NCBI GenBank assembly: GCA_016868915.1
Contig: VGFL01000003.1
Coordinates: 1-54,444, forward strand
Origin: Bacteroidota bacterium
GTDB lineage: Bacteria; Bacteroidota; Bacteroidia; Flavobacteriales_D; Crocinitomicaceae
Length of the DNA: 54,444 nt
Direction: 5' to 3'
Notes under the pieces: model-generated
Databases searched by the model: none
Seen by the model: only the letters and a program-made list of their open reading frames with translations
Told to the model about the DNA's origin: nothing
Shown here: positions 6,321-14,272 of the stretch, in pieces
Numbering within the stretch: the first letter of the stretch is position 1
Layout: the number at the start of each line of letters is the position of its first letter
Position numbers and translations under genes: made by a program

Positions 6321-9148
6321 TCAATTTTGATAAATCGCTCGCGTTTTATAACATTATTCCCCACTTCTACCTCAACTATGTAGGTTCCACTTGGCAATGA
6401 ACTCATATCTATCGAATTCGTTAATATACTCTGGCGCAATATTCTACCATTTAAGTCATATAGTTGAGTAAACTTTCCTACACCCATTATTGATAATATA
6501 TTTTTCACTGGATTTGGATAAATTAAATCATTTTGCGTCAAATTTTCAATACCTGCTCCGAAATCAACAAAGATAGAATCCACTAATTGACAGTCATTTG
6601 CATCTGTTACAATCACTGAGTACCAACCCGTATTTAAGTAAACGATCAGCGAATCCGTTTGCTCAATTCCCTCCCACAGATAGGTGTAAGGCGCAGTTCC
6701 CCCTGAGACAGAGACGCTGGCAGTTCCGTCATTGCCTATAATTTGGGGTGTTGATGTTAATGTAGCGCTTAAAGGTTGTGGTTCATTAATTAGCGCGCTT
6801 ATTGATTGTGAGATACAGTCGTTTTGGTCAGATATGTATATTGTATAAGTTCCAGCGAATAAGTTTGTATTGTTGGCAGATACATTTTGCTGATTTATCC
6901 AGTAAGTATAATTTTCTGTCCCACCCTCACCTTGGATATAAATTTCACCGGTGGCATCACCATTGCACAAGGCATCTGTTACTACAGCAGAGACAACCAA
7001 TTCCGCAGGCTCTGAAATACTAAATTCAAGCGAATCAGTACACCCTCTTGCATCTGAGGCAATCACAGAATAATTTCCTACAGTAAGGCTGTCCGCGATT
7101 TCCGTATTATCTCCTGTGGACCAATTATAGACGTAGGGAGGATAATTCGAGTTAATCAATTCGATTGAACCTAAACTATTTCCATAACACAAATTATTGA
7201 CAATATTGGTGGCAATTATGACCGGCAGAGGTTCCGGAACGAAAACAGAATCTGTGACCACACATCCTCCCGGATGAGATATAATTACGGTGTGCCAACC
7301 ACTTGTTAAGGAATTATTAGGTTTGGTAGTGATCCCGTTATCCCACAAAAAAGTGCAAGTATTAAACATACATGGGCAACCGGACGAATTTACTACAGCA
7401 GTTCCATTCGTGTCTCCAAGGCATGTAGGGGGATTAATTCCACCAAAGGCAATGAGAAATGGATCGGTCAAATTAAATGTTTGAATTTCATAGCAGCCTA
7501 ACGAATTTGTAACCATAACAGAATAGGTTCCCGCGGACAAATTATCTTCAGTAGAATTGAGACCCCCGGATGTCCATAAATAAGTATGAGGCCCAGCTGC
7601 TGGATTTACAGTAAGACTAATGGATCCGTTGGAAAGTCCGTTGCAAGAAATTGGAGTTACCGTAGCATTCGTAATTACACTGCCAAAACCACAATCGACA
7701 GACTCCAGGGTATAAATACCGTCATTTGATGTCCCGAGATAGCTGCCCCATGCGATTCCGCTATTTGGTTTTACTACAGTTAATTCCTGGCGATTCACAT
7801 AAATTCCTTTCCACCCCACGGGGTTGGTGCTATCCTTCTTAACAGCATATACCAAATCGATTTGGTTGTCTGCGTCTAAATCCGAAATCAAAGGTGTTGA
7901 ACCAAGATTAACCCCTGTTTTTGTGGCGCCAAGTTGAGAGACTATGCCGTTCGCAAAATCTATTTTTTGCAGGCGATGCTTGTATGCCCCATTTTCCATG
8001 TAGGTTACAGAAACAAGGCCTTCATCGCGGCCATTATTATCAAAATCTAATGCATTAGCCGAAGCATAATTGAAAGTTCCTAAACTATCCTTAAACGCCA
8101 TCTGCCCGTTCGAACCATCAATCATTACTTGGTAAAAATCAGAATACGAAGGTGCAATACCTTTAAATAAAATTGCCAACACGTCGGGAATCATGTCCCC
8201 GCCTGTAAAGTTGCCTAAAACTGGCTCTGCGCTTGATTCAGTATTGGGTAGTTGAAATTGCCAAAGCGTGCTAAATGAAGACCCACTAATTTTTTTAATT
8301 TTTCCTCCAAAGCTCTGTAATACAATGTCGTAGCCTCCATTTGTAGAATGACAGAGAGCGGCAGGCGCAATAAATCCTTTACTGGGATCAGTATCTACAG
8401 CAATAGAATTTCCCAATGAATTATCTAAAAGCAAATCATTTAGTGGGCAAGCCCAAAACGATCCCCCCAAATTTTCGCCGCCCGTTCCATACAATATCCA
8501 CATAGTACCATCTCCTTGAATATCAGCAACCAAAGGGGAGCAATAGGTTTCTGCACTATCCGGAACAACGGCTTTCGCCAACAAGTGTCCATTTAGAGAA
8601 TTAATCAACATGAGGTGTCCCGGTGGTCGATCCGTCTCCCAATCTGGGGCTGCATGATCACCTCCATTTGCTACTAATAAATCGGGAATTCCATCCCCTG
8701 TAATGTCATCTACAAACTGAGGGTTATAGAAATTATAAAGACCGCTATCGGCAGGATTGACTTGATAAGGAAAATAATCCCACAGTAAACTTCCATTTGC
8801 TCCATTAATCGCTAACAATTGAGCTTGCCTACCTGATATGAAAACATCTTTAATCCCATCGTTTGTAATATCTGTAAAAATGGCACTTCCAAAAACTTCG
8901 TTTCTACTTCCCCGTTTCCACAAGAGGGCTCCATTAACTCCGTTGAAGGCCATTATTCCATTATTACTTGCAAATCCATCTGTTCCTCCCCCAATGACAA
9001 TATCTCGCACACCGTCATTGTTTAAATCACATGCTCGTGGAGAAGATAAGGTTGGTATTGAATCAGTAAAAGATTGCCATGTGGTGAGTTGGGCAAAAGA
9101 AGAGGCAGTTAAACTTAATAAAATTGATAGACCGAAGAACTTTTTCAT
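6317..9148 (-). CDS. Large T9SS cargo protein: FG-GAP-like propeller, SprB-like repeats, type A sorting domain
   Basis: The 943-residue product has a signal peptide (about 1-19). Residues about 35-480 hold repeated calcium-loop motifs such as DLNNDGVRDIVIGG, DITNDGIKDVFISG, DDITGDGIPDLLVANG and DLDADNQIDLVYA, typical of FG-GAP/VCBS beta-propellers. About 490-863 hold repeated SprB-like units (ISCNGLSNGSISL ... YLW). About 875-943 is a Por secretion C-terminal sorting domain (IYPNPVKN ... GRIL ... SSLPSGTYIVEV). It should be exported through type IX secretion and attached to or shed from the cell surface. SprB itself is a gliding adhesin; a role in adhesion is an inference for this much shorter protein. 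It is a single-gene unit. Confidence 0.9.
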   Translation of the reverse strand: MKKFFGLSILLSLTASSFAQLTTWQSFTDSIPTLSSPRACDLNNDGVRDIVIGGGTDGFASNNGIMAFNGVNGALLWKRGSRNEVFGSAIFTDITNDGIKDVFISGRQAQLLAINGANGSLLWDYFPYQVNPADSGLYNFYNPQFVDDITGDGIPDLLVANGGDHAAPDWETDRPPGHLMLINSLNGHLLAKAVVPDSAETYCSPLVADIQGDGTMWILYGTGGENLGGSFWACPLNDLLLDNSLGNSIAVDTDPSKGFIAPAALCHSTNGGYDIVLQSFGGKIKKISGSSFSTLWQFQLPNTESSAEPVLGNFTGGDMIPDVLAILFKGIAPSYSDFYQVMIDGSNGQMAFKDSLGTFNYASANALDFDNNGRDEGLVSVTYMENGAYKHRLQKIDFANGIVSQLGATKTGVNLGSTPLISDLDADNQIDLVYAVKKDSTNPVGWKGIYVNRQELTVVKPNSGIAWGSYLGTSNDGIYTLESVDCGFGSVITNATVTPISCNGLSNGSISLTVNPAAGPHTYLWTSGGLNSTEDNLSAGTYSVMVTNSLGCYEIQTFNLTDPFLIAFGGINPPTCLGDTNGTAVVNSSGCPCMFNTCTFLWDNGITTKPNNSLTSGWHTVIISHPGGCVVTDSVFVPEPLPVIIATNIVNNLCYGNSLGSIELINSNYPPYVYNWSTGDNTEIADSLTVGNYSVIASDARGCTDSLEFSISEPAELVVSAVVTDALCNGDATGEIYIQGEGGTENYTYWINQQNVSANNTNLFAGTYTIYISDQNDCISQSISALINEPQPLSATLTSTPQIIGNDGTASVSVSGGTAPYTYLWEGIEQTDSLIVYLNTGWYSVIVTDANDCQLVDSIFVDFGAGIENLTQNDLIYPNPVKNILSIMGVGKFTQLYDLNGRILRQSILTNSIDMSSLPSGTYIVEVEVGNNVIKRERFIKID
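6560..7680 (-). repeat. SprB-like repeat region coding within the T9SS cargo gene
   Basis: About five or six degenerate units of roughly 70 residues each run in tandem; each begins near a cysteine-glycine-asparagine pattern (SCNGLSNGSI, LCYGNSLGSI, LCNGDATGEI) and ends with a YSV(M/I)(V/A)(T/S)(N/D)..GC or YTIYISD..DC segment. The copies differ clearly at DNA level, so this is an old protein repeat and not a recent tandem duplication. Limits are approximate. Confidence 0.75.
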
Positions 9149-9206
9149 TTATTTAATAATAACAGAGATATAAAATTAAAGATTTATGTCAACAAATAAA
9201 AGTGGC

Positions 9207-10067
9207 TCAATCAGAGATTTTTTCAACTTTAACAAGATTACCAAAATAAAGTTCTTTATTCGTAGATGTTTTCATCCAGAGTTCAGAAATATTTAATTTT
9301 TTATTGGGGAAGTAAAGTGGAAAGAGTTCTTGAAGGAATTGAATATCTATAGAAGGGGTATATGTATTCATTATCAGAAATCCGTTTTCAGTTAATAGTC
9401 TTGAGCTTGTTGAAACAAGTTCATCAATTTGATCCTCCAGTTTCCATTTTTCTCCCTTTGCCCCTATACCCCATGCAGGAGGATCCATAAGAATTCCACG
9501 AAATTTATTCCCTCTTTTTTCTTCTCTTTTCATAAACTTAATGGCGTCCTCGTGTATCCATCGGATATCGTTCAATTTACTCTTTAACATATTTTCTTTT
9601 GCCCAAGAGATAAGATTTTTTACAGAGTCGACATGAAATACATCCGCCCTGATCGATTTTGCCACGCAAGATGCAATTCCAGTATATGCAAATAAATTTA
9701 AAAATTTATCATTTGATTCTAGTTCATTCAATAAGGAATCCCAATTTACTTGTTGTTCTGGAAAGATCCCGAGATGTTTAAATTTTGTTAGTTCGAGTTT
9801 GATTTTTATTTTCTTGTAATTTATGACCCACAAATGAGAAGCACTTATTATTTCCTTCCAATAACCTGAATTATGACTTGTTTCCACAAACTCAAAATGA
9901 GCGAGTTTCCTCCATTCTGTATGAGGTAAGACTGACTTAAAATAAGCTTGAATTTCGGGACGAATGGTGACGATTTTTCCCCATCGCTCTAATTTTTTAT
10001 TGCCTCCAGCATCGATAAGTTCATAATCATCCCAACAAGTTGCGAATATTTTTGATATGTTTTGCAT
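9207..10067 (-). CDS. Class I SAM-dependent methyltransferase, RlmI/RlmK-like without PUA domain
   Basis: The 286-residue protein has an N-terminal about 110-residue beta-rich part and a Rossmann methyltransferase core: FLNLFAYTGIASCVA (SAM motif I), FHVDSVKNLISWAKEN (motif II), WIHEDAIKFM, and the catalytic-type ILMDPPAWGIG (motif IV DPPA). This resembles the C-terminal domain of 23S rRNA cytosine-5/guanine-N2 methyltransferases (Methyltrans_SAM family). The usual N-terminal PUA domain of RlmI is not evident. RNA is the likely substrate but the exact target cannot be deduced. It is 14 bases downstream of the TPR membrane protein gene. Confidence 0.8.
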   Translation of the reverse strand: MQNISKIFATCWDDYELIDAGGNKKLERWGKIVTIRPEIQAYFKSVLPHTEWRKLAHFEFVETSHNSGYWKEIISASHLWVINYKKIKIKLELTKFKHLGIFPEQQVNWDSLLNELESNDKFLNLFAYTGIASCVAKSIRADVFHVDSVKNLISWAKENMLKSKLNDIRWIHEDAIKFMKREEKRGNKFRGILMDPPAWGIGAKGEKWKLEDQIDELVSTSSRLLTENGFLIMNTYTPSIDIQFLQELFPLYFPNKKLNISELWMKTSTNKELYFGNLVKVEKISD

Positions 10068-10081
10068 GGATAAACAACGAT

Positions 10082-10663
10082 TTACCTCATTTTGGGCATT
10101 TTCTTTCTGCCTCCCATCATTTGAACCATTCGCATTTGATTTTTTGATGGAGCCATATTAAGTTGTTGTTGCATCATTTTGATTTGATCTTTCATGATTC
10201 CGTCTTTATCAAGCTTTTTGGCCTCTGATAACAATGAAACCGCCTCATTTTTCCTCCCTGTTTGGGCGCAAATTCCGGCCAAGTGCATTCGAGCAACCGC
10301 ATTGTCTTGTGAAGTTCTAAGACCGAGGGAAAGTGCCTGTCTCAGTATTTGTTCGCTCTTTGCAAAACCAAATTCTTGAGAATTCATTACCGCTTGAAGA
10401 TACAAAACGTATGCGTGTTGTTTTCTGGGTAATAGCTGTGGATGAGTAATTCTATTTATGTACTTTTTTGCCTTTTCTGTATTTCCCAATCTCATTTGAT
10501 TAAGGGCAAGAATCATATTTTCGTTTCTAAAAAACGAGAATATAATTAACGCTGTTACAAAAATGAACACTATACCCCATCCCCAAAAACTTGCAGCGAA
10601 AAGCCATGTGTTGAAAGAAATTGCAATTACAGCTAGAATACAACGAATAATAAAAGAAATCAT
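10082..10663 (-). CDS. TPR-containing membrane protein
   Basis: The 193-residue product begins with two adjoining hydrophobic segments (about 2-22 and 25-44). The rest is helical with tetratricopeptide-like units: MRLGNTEKAKKYINRI, VARMHLAGICAQTGRKNEAVSLLSEAKKLD. The C-terminus is methionine- and lysine-rich (MMGGRKKMPKMR). TPR domains mediate protein contacts; the partner is unknown. It starts 3 bases after the RidA stop codon and reads as part of a ridA-TPR-methyltransferase group. Confidence 0.75.
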   Translation of the reverse strand: MISFIIRCILAVIAISFNTWLFAASFWGWGIVFIFVTALIIFSFFRNENMILALNQMRLGNTEKAKKYINRITHPQLLPRKQHAYVLYLQAVMNSQEFGFAKSEQILRQALSLGLRTSQDNAVARMHLAGICAQTGRKNEAVSLLSEAKKLDKDGIMKDQIKMMQQQLNMAPSKNQMRMVQMMGGRKKMPKMR

Positions 10664-10666
10664 AGT

Positions 10667-11092
10667 TTAATCAATTGTTGCGATACATTTTAATTCAATA
10701 GCAATTGGTGTAGGAAGAGAATTTATTTCAACCGTCGTTCGACATGGTAAATTCTCTTTAAAATATTCGGCATACACCTTATTATAAATACAAAAGTCCC
10801 TCTTCATATTGACCAGAAATACAGTTACATCAATTAGTTTGTCCCAGCTTGAACCGGAATCCTCTAAAATTATACGAACATTATCAAACACACTCCTGCA
10901 TTGTTTTTCGAAATCAAATTCTTTAAAATTCCCGTTATGATCGAGTATCAGACCAGGAACAGTAGAATCAGTGGCATTTGAACCGGCAATTCGTGGGCCT
11001 ACTCCAGATAAAAATAATAAGTTCCCTACTTTCCTCGCATGAGGGTATAGCCCAACGGGTTTTGGCGCCCTATTCGTTGAAATTTTGTCCAT
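10667..11092 (-). CDS. RidA (YjgF/YER057c) family protein
   Basis: The 141-residue product matches the Rid fold: PVGLYPHARKVGNLLFLSG near the N-terminus, a DNVRIILEDSGSSWDKLIDVTVFL helix-strand segment and the closing LPCRTTVEINSLPTPIAIELKCIA with the family arginine (R at about 119). RidA deaminates reactive enamine/imine intermediates; a subset acts as 2-aminomuconate deaminase in tryptophan or aromatic catabolism, and the GVGPR segment is suggestive of that subset, but no pathway partner is nearby to decide. It has a large upstream gap, so it is likely the first gene of its operon. Confidence 0.85.
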   Translation of the reverse strand: MDKISTNRAPKPVGLYPHARKVGNLLFLSGVGPRIAGSNATDSTVPGLILDHNGNFKEFDFEKQCRSVFDNVRIILEDSGSSWDKLIDVTVFLVNMKRDFCIYNKVYAEYFKENLPCRTTVEINSLPTPIAIELKCIATID

Positions 11093-11265
11093 TATTCCAA
11101 TAATCAGTATACAAATATACTCAAGTAAATTAAGAATAGAAAATTACTTTACCAATGAAAAATACTCACAAAATGACATACTTAAAACTAAGTTAACTAA
11201 TTGACATTATGGAATGAAAATACCATGAAATCGGGAATACCAAAAGGAATTACAATAGTGGATAA

Positions 11266-11499
11266 ACATGTAAATGGGGGCTTTGTGCTTTTGTCAAAGT
11301 ATGCCTTCAGGTAGCTGCAAACTGTTATTCTCAATTAAACATCAACCAACTAACTTTCATCATCCACGGAAATTATAAGTGGGGAATGTTCAGAGAGAAC
11401 AACCTCAATCAATCAATTCGATTGAAATCATTTGCTCATGACGATGAAGAAACGTTATTGAACCAATTTAAGTGCTTTTTGGAAGAGTATGGGAAATGA
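11266..11499 (+). pseudogene. Possible remnant of a PolB-like predicted 3'-5' exonuclease gene
   Basis: In the 528-base gap between 11092 and 11621 one frame without a start codon stays open to the TGA at 11497-11499. Its last 50 residues read like real protein (LTFIIHGNYKWGM, then SIRLKSFAHDDEETLLNQF) and recall, from memory of the family, the segment of predicted 3'-5' exonucleases (DUF2400-like/PolB-like 2) that runs GKI..ISVGYF and (R)LKSF..DDE..LL..F. No domain end or start is present, and an out-of-frame ATG ORF of 29 codons (11224-11313) precedes it. I read it as a decayed gene fragment; it could also be a chance open frame. Nothing else is seen in this gap. Confidence 0.35.
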
Positions 11500-11620
11500 T
11501 GGTAAGAAGCAAAAACACTAAAGGAAGAATTCAAACCTGCTTTCTAACGTAACTCGATGGAATGATTTTAGTACCTTTTATGTTGCTCATTTGAACTCGA
11601 AATTCAATGATTATGCAAGG

Positions 11621-11809
11621 TTACTTGATTTTTTTCGAGTCTCCTAAAGCTTTATCATTTAATTTTTTTTGAGTTCTCATCCAATAAATGAATCCAAAAA
11701 ACCCAAGAATAATTAATGAATAATTAAAAATATTGCCAACAACTTCGAAAAACTGAAATGACGTCGTTAGCAAATCTCCAATTGAGTATATAACGTCTGT
11801 AAAAGTCAT
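11621..11809 (-). CDS. Small membrane protein resembling DUF6341
   Basis: The 62-residue product has a single strong membrane segment (about 25-46, IFNYSLIILGFFGFIYWM) followed by a short charged tail (RTQKKLNDKALGDSKK). The GFFGFIYWM..QKKLND pattern resembles the short Flavobacteriia membrane proteins grouped as DUF6341, which have sometimes been mislabelled uracil phosphoribosyltransferase. Function unknown. ATG start; 53 bases after the rnc start-to-stop region, so it may be the tail gene of the acpP-fabF-rnc operon. Confidence 0.6.
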   Translation of the reverse strand: MTFTDVIYSIGDLLTTSFQFFEVVGNIFNYSLIILGFFGFIYWMRTQKKLNDKALGDSKKIK

Positions 11810-11862
11810 AATAAATTTTTACAAAGAAAACAAAAAAATCTGATTTAAACAATTCTACAAAT

Positions 11863-12579
11863 CTACAAAAACTCGTTCAAAAGCCTCAATGTTTCTTTGG
11901 CGGCCTCCTGCTCTGCCAATTTTTTCGTACTGCCCTCTCCCTTTCCATAGTTTTTCCCATTTATTCCCACTTCGACCTCATAAATCCAAGAAACTCCAGA
12001 ATTAAATTCTTTCAAAACATTAAATGTTAAACTCCATTTTTTCTTTTGACACCAAATAAATAATTTTGATTTAAAATCTACTTCATCCTCTAAAAGTTTA
12101 TTTAAATTGACAAAATTTCTGAATAAATGGTTATGTACGGACTTTTTAACGGCCTCATAACCTCCATCAAGATAAATTGCTCCTAAAATTGCCTCGAATG
12201 CATTTCCCTCCAGAGAGGTTACATTAATTGACCTTGATTGATGGTACCGAAGAATATCTCTGATTCCCATTGAATATCCAATATCAGAAAGAGTTTTTCG
12301 ATTAACTATTTTTGATTTTATACGTGTTAAGTACCCTTCATCTTGGTCTTGAAACTTAACAAAAAGATAATCTGCAACAACTGAATCCAAAACGGCATCG
12401 CCAAGGAATTCAAGTCTTTCATTTGAAAACTCAAATTCCTGATTTTTAAATGATTTATGGGTTATTGCCTTTAAAAAGTATTTCAAATTCTTTGGGCGAT
12501 ACCCAAATTTCTTTATTATAAACCCGATTAACTCAAGTTCTTCGTTACTTTTTTGAGAATTAAAAAGACTTTTAATCAA
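11863..12579 (-). CDS. rnc: Ribonuclease III
   Basis: The 238-residue product has the RNase III signature ERLEFLGDAVLD (residues 54-65) with its acidic metal ligands, a second acidic site in EAILGAIYLDGG, and a C-terminal double-stranded RNA-binding domain (about 167-238, ending GSTKKLAEQEAAKETLRLL). It cleaves double-stranded RNA in rRNA maturation and mRNA decay. The start is read as TTG at 12577-12579: the fabF stop codon lies three codons upstream in the same frame and no ATG or GTG is available before the catalytic domain. The gap to fabF is 9 bases, so the acpP-fabF-rnc order is one operon, a common arrangement. Confidence 0.95.
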   Translation of the reverse strand: MIKSLFNSQKSNEELELIGFIIKKFGYRPKNLKYFLKAITHKSFKNQEFEFSNERLEFLGDAVLDSVVADYLFVKFQDQDEGYLTRIKSKIVNRKTLSDIGYSMGIRDILRYHQSRSINVTSLEGNAFEAILGAIYLDGGYEAVKKSVHNHLFRNFVNLNKLLEDEVDFKSKLFIWCQKKKWSLTFNVLKEFNSGVSWIYEVEVGINGKNYGKGEGSTKKLAEQEAAKETLRLLNEFL

Positions 12580-12588
12580 GCCTGTAAA

Positions 12589-13845
12589 TTACTTTTTAAA
12601 CTTTTTTACTATTACACTTGTGTTATGTCCGCCAAACCCAAATGTATTCGAAAGGGCAATATTTACCTCTCTTTTTTGTGCTGAATTAAATGTAAAGTTT
12701 AATTTATTATCTAACTCAGGGTCGTCTGTAAAATGATTAATCGTAGGGGGAATAATATCATTTTTAACCGCCAACACACAAGCAATTGCTTCGACAGCTC
12801 CAGCTGCACCTAACAAATGACCCGTCATAGATTTTGTTGAACTAATATTTAATTTATACGCATGATCACCAAAAACTGACTGAATAGCCTTAACTTCTGC
12901 AACATCTCCAAGCGGAGTTGATGTTCCATGAACGTTAATATAGTCGACATCAGAGGGGCTTATTTCTGCATCTTCCAGAGCCGCCAACATCGTATTTCTA
13001 GCTCCAACTCCTTCAGGATGGGGAGCAGTCATATGATAAGCATCTCCAGACATACCTCCACCGAGTACTTCTGCATAAATTGTTGCTCCGCGCTGAATGG
13101 CATGCTCATATTCTTCTAAAACCAGTGCGCCACCACCTTCTCCAAGAACGAAACCATCCCGATCTAAATCAAAAGGTCTTGATGCTGACTCAGGCGCTTC
13201 ATTTCTAGTAGATAAAGCCTTTAAAGCATTAAATCCTCCCATTCCCATTTCATTAACTGCTGCCTCAGAACCGCCGGTAATAATTACATCTGCCTTTCCT
13301 AATCTTATAAGATTGAAACTATCTATAATTGCATTGGTAGATGAGGCGCATGCTGATACTGTTACATAATTTGGCCCACGAAAACCGTATTTAATAGAAA
13401 TATGGCCAGCGGCAATATCTGCTATCATTTTCGGTATAAAAAAAGGATTAAATCGAGGAGTTCCGTCACCGATAAAAAATTCTCGAGCTTCCTCTTGAAA
13501 TGTTTTTAACCCACCGATACCCGAACCCCAAATTACACCAACACGATCCAAATTTAATTTAGAATACTGAACAATACCTGCGTCATCAACCGCCTGAGAT
13601 GCTGTAACCAATGCATATTGAGAAAATTGATCTAATTTTCTAGCTTCTTTTTTATCTATAAAATCTTCAATTTGAAAATTTTTTAATTCACACGCAAACG
13701 AAGTTTTAAATTTTGAAACGTCAAAATAAGTTATCGGTGCAGCACCACTCTTTCCCGCCACCAATGATTTCCAATATTCATCAATAGAATTACCAATGGG
13801 GGTCAATGCCCCGAGCCCTGTGACAACAACGCGTTTAAGAACCAT
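12589..13845 (-). CDS. fabF: Beta-ketoacyl-ACP synthase II
   Basis: The 418-residue thiolase-fold enzyme has the nucleophile C166 in VSACASSTNA, the first active-site histidine in VHGTSTPLGD, the lysine and second histidine in SSTKSMTGHLLGAAGAVEA, and the glycine-rich NTFGFGGHN near the end. It condenses malonyl-ACP with acyl-ACP in fatty-acid elongation in the cytosol. It is 35 bases downstream of acpP, its carrier substrate, and 9 bases upstream of rnc. Length and motifs are those of a normal intact FabF; ATG start. Confidence 0.97.
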   Translation of the reverse strand: MVLKRVVVTGLGALTPIGNSIDEYWKSLVAGKSGAAPITYFDVSKFKTSFACELKNFQIEDFIDKKEARKLDQFSQYALVTASQAVDDAGIVQYSKLNLDRVGVIWGSGIGGLKTFQEEAREFFIGDGTPRFNPFFIPKMIADIAAGHISIKYGFRGPNYVTVSACASSTNAIIDSFNLIRLGKADVIITGGSEAAVNEMGMGGFNALKALSTRNEAPESASRPFDLDRDGFVLGEGGGALVLEEYEHAIQRGATIYAEVLGGGMSGDAYHMTAPHPEGVGARNTMLAALEDAEISPSDVDYINVHGTSTPLGDVAEVKAIQSVFGDHAYKLNISSTKSMTGHLLGAAGAVEAIACVLAVKNDIIPPTINHFTDDPELDNKLNFTFNSAQKREVNIALSNTFGFGGHNTSVIVKKFKK

Positions 13846-13880
13846 GCTTGCTCGAAGGAATTTAGATGAAAAAAAATATT

Positions 13881-14114
13881 TTATGAATTTGACTCAATAT
13901 ATTTAATTGACGCGCCAACAGTTTGAATTTTCTCTGCCTGCTCATCTGGTATGGCTATATTAAATTCCTTTTCAAATTCCATAATTAGCTCCACTGTATC
14001 AAGCGAATCTGCACCTAAATCAGCCGTAAAATTTGATTCATCAGTAATTGCAGCTTCTTCAACATTCAATTTATCAACAATAATTGAAATAACTCTTGAT
14101 CTAATATCTGACAT
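13881..14114 (-). CDS. acpP: Acyl carrier protein
   Basis: The 77-residue acidic protein carries the phosphopantetheine attachment serine S37 in [12 protein letters not shown], followed by the helix III segment [17 protein letters not shown]. It carries growing acyl chains for FabF and the rest of type II fatty-acid synthesis. It is the first gene of acpP-fabF-rnc. The 158-base upstream region (14115-14272) is very A/T-rich and would hold the promoter, but I find no clean TAnnTTTG box there on the minus strand. Confidence 0.97.
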   Translation of the reverse strand: MSDIRSRVISIIVDKLNVEEAAITDESNFTADLGADSLDTVELIMEFEKEFNIAIPDEQAEKIQTVGASIKYIESNS

Positions 14115-14272
14115 TTTTATATTATTTTAAGATTAATAAGGTGCAAAGAAAAAAACAAACAATTAAAAATCAAAATAAAAACGCATTTAATTTACCCTAC
14201 AGCGCAAATTATTTAACAAGATATTTATAATAATCAGGAAATTAAAAACACCTTAAAATACAACATTACTTT

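Noticed and set aside
9207-10067. Considered as a DNA methyltransferase of a restriction system
   Set aside because: The DPPA motif with VHE/IHEDAIKFM context fits rRNA methyltransferases; no endonuclease or specificity gene is nearby.
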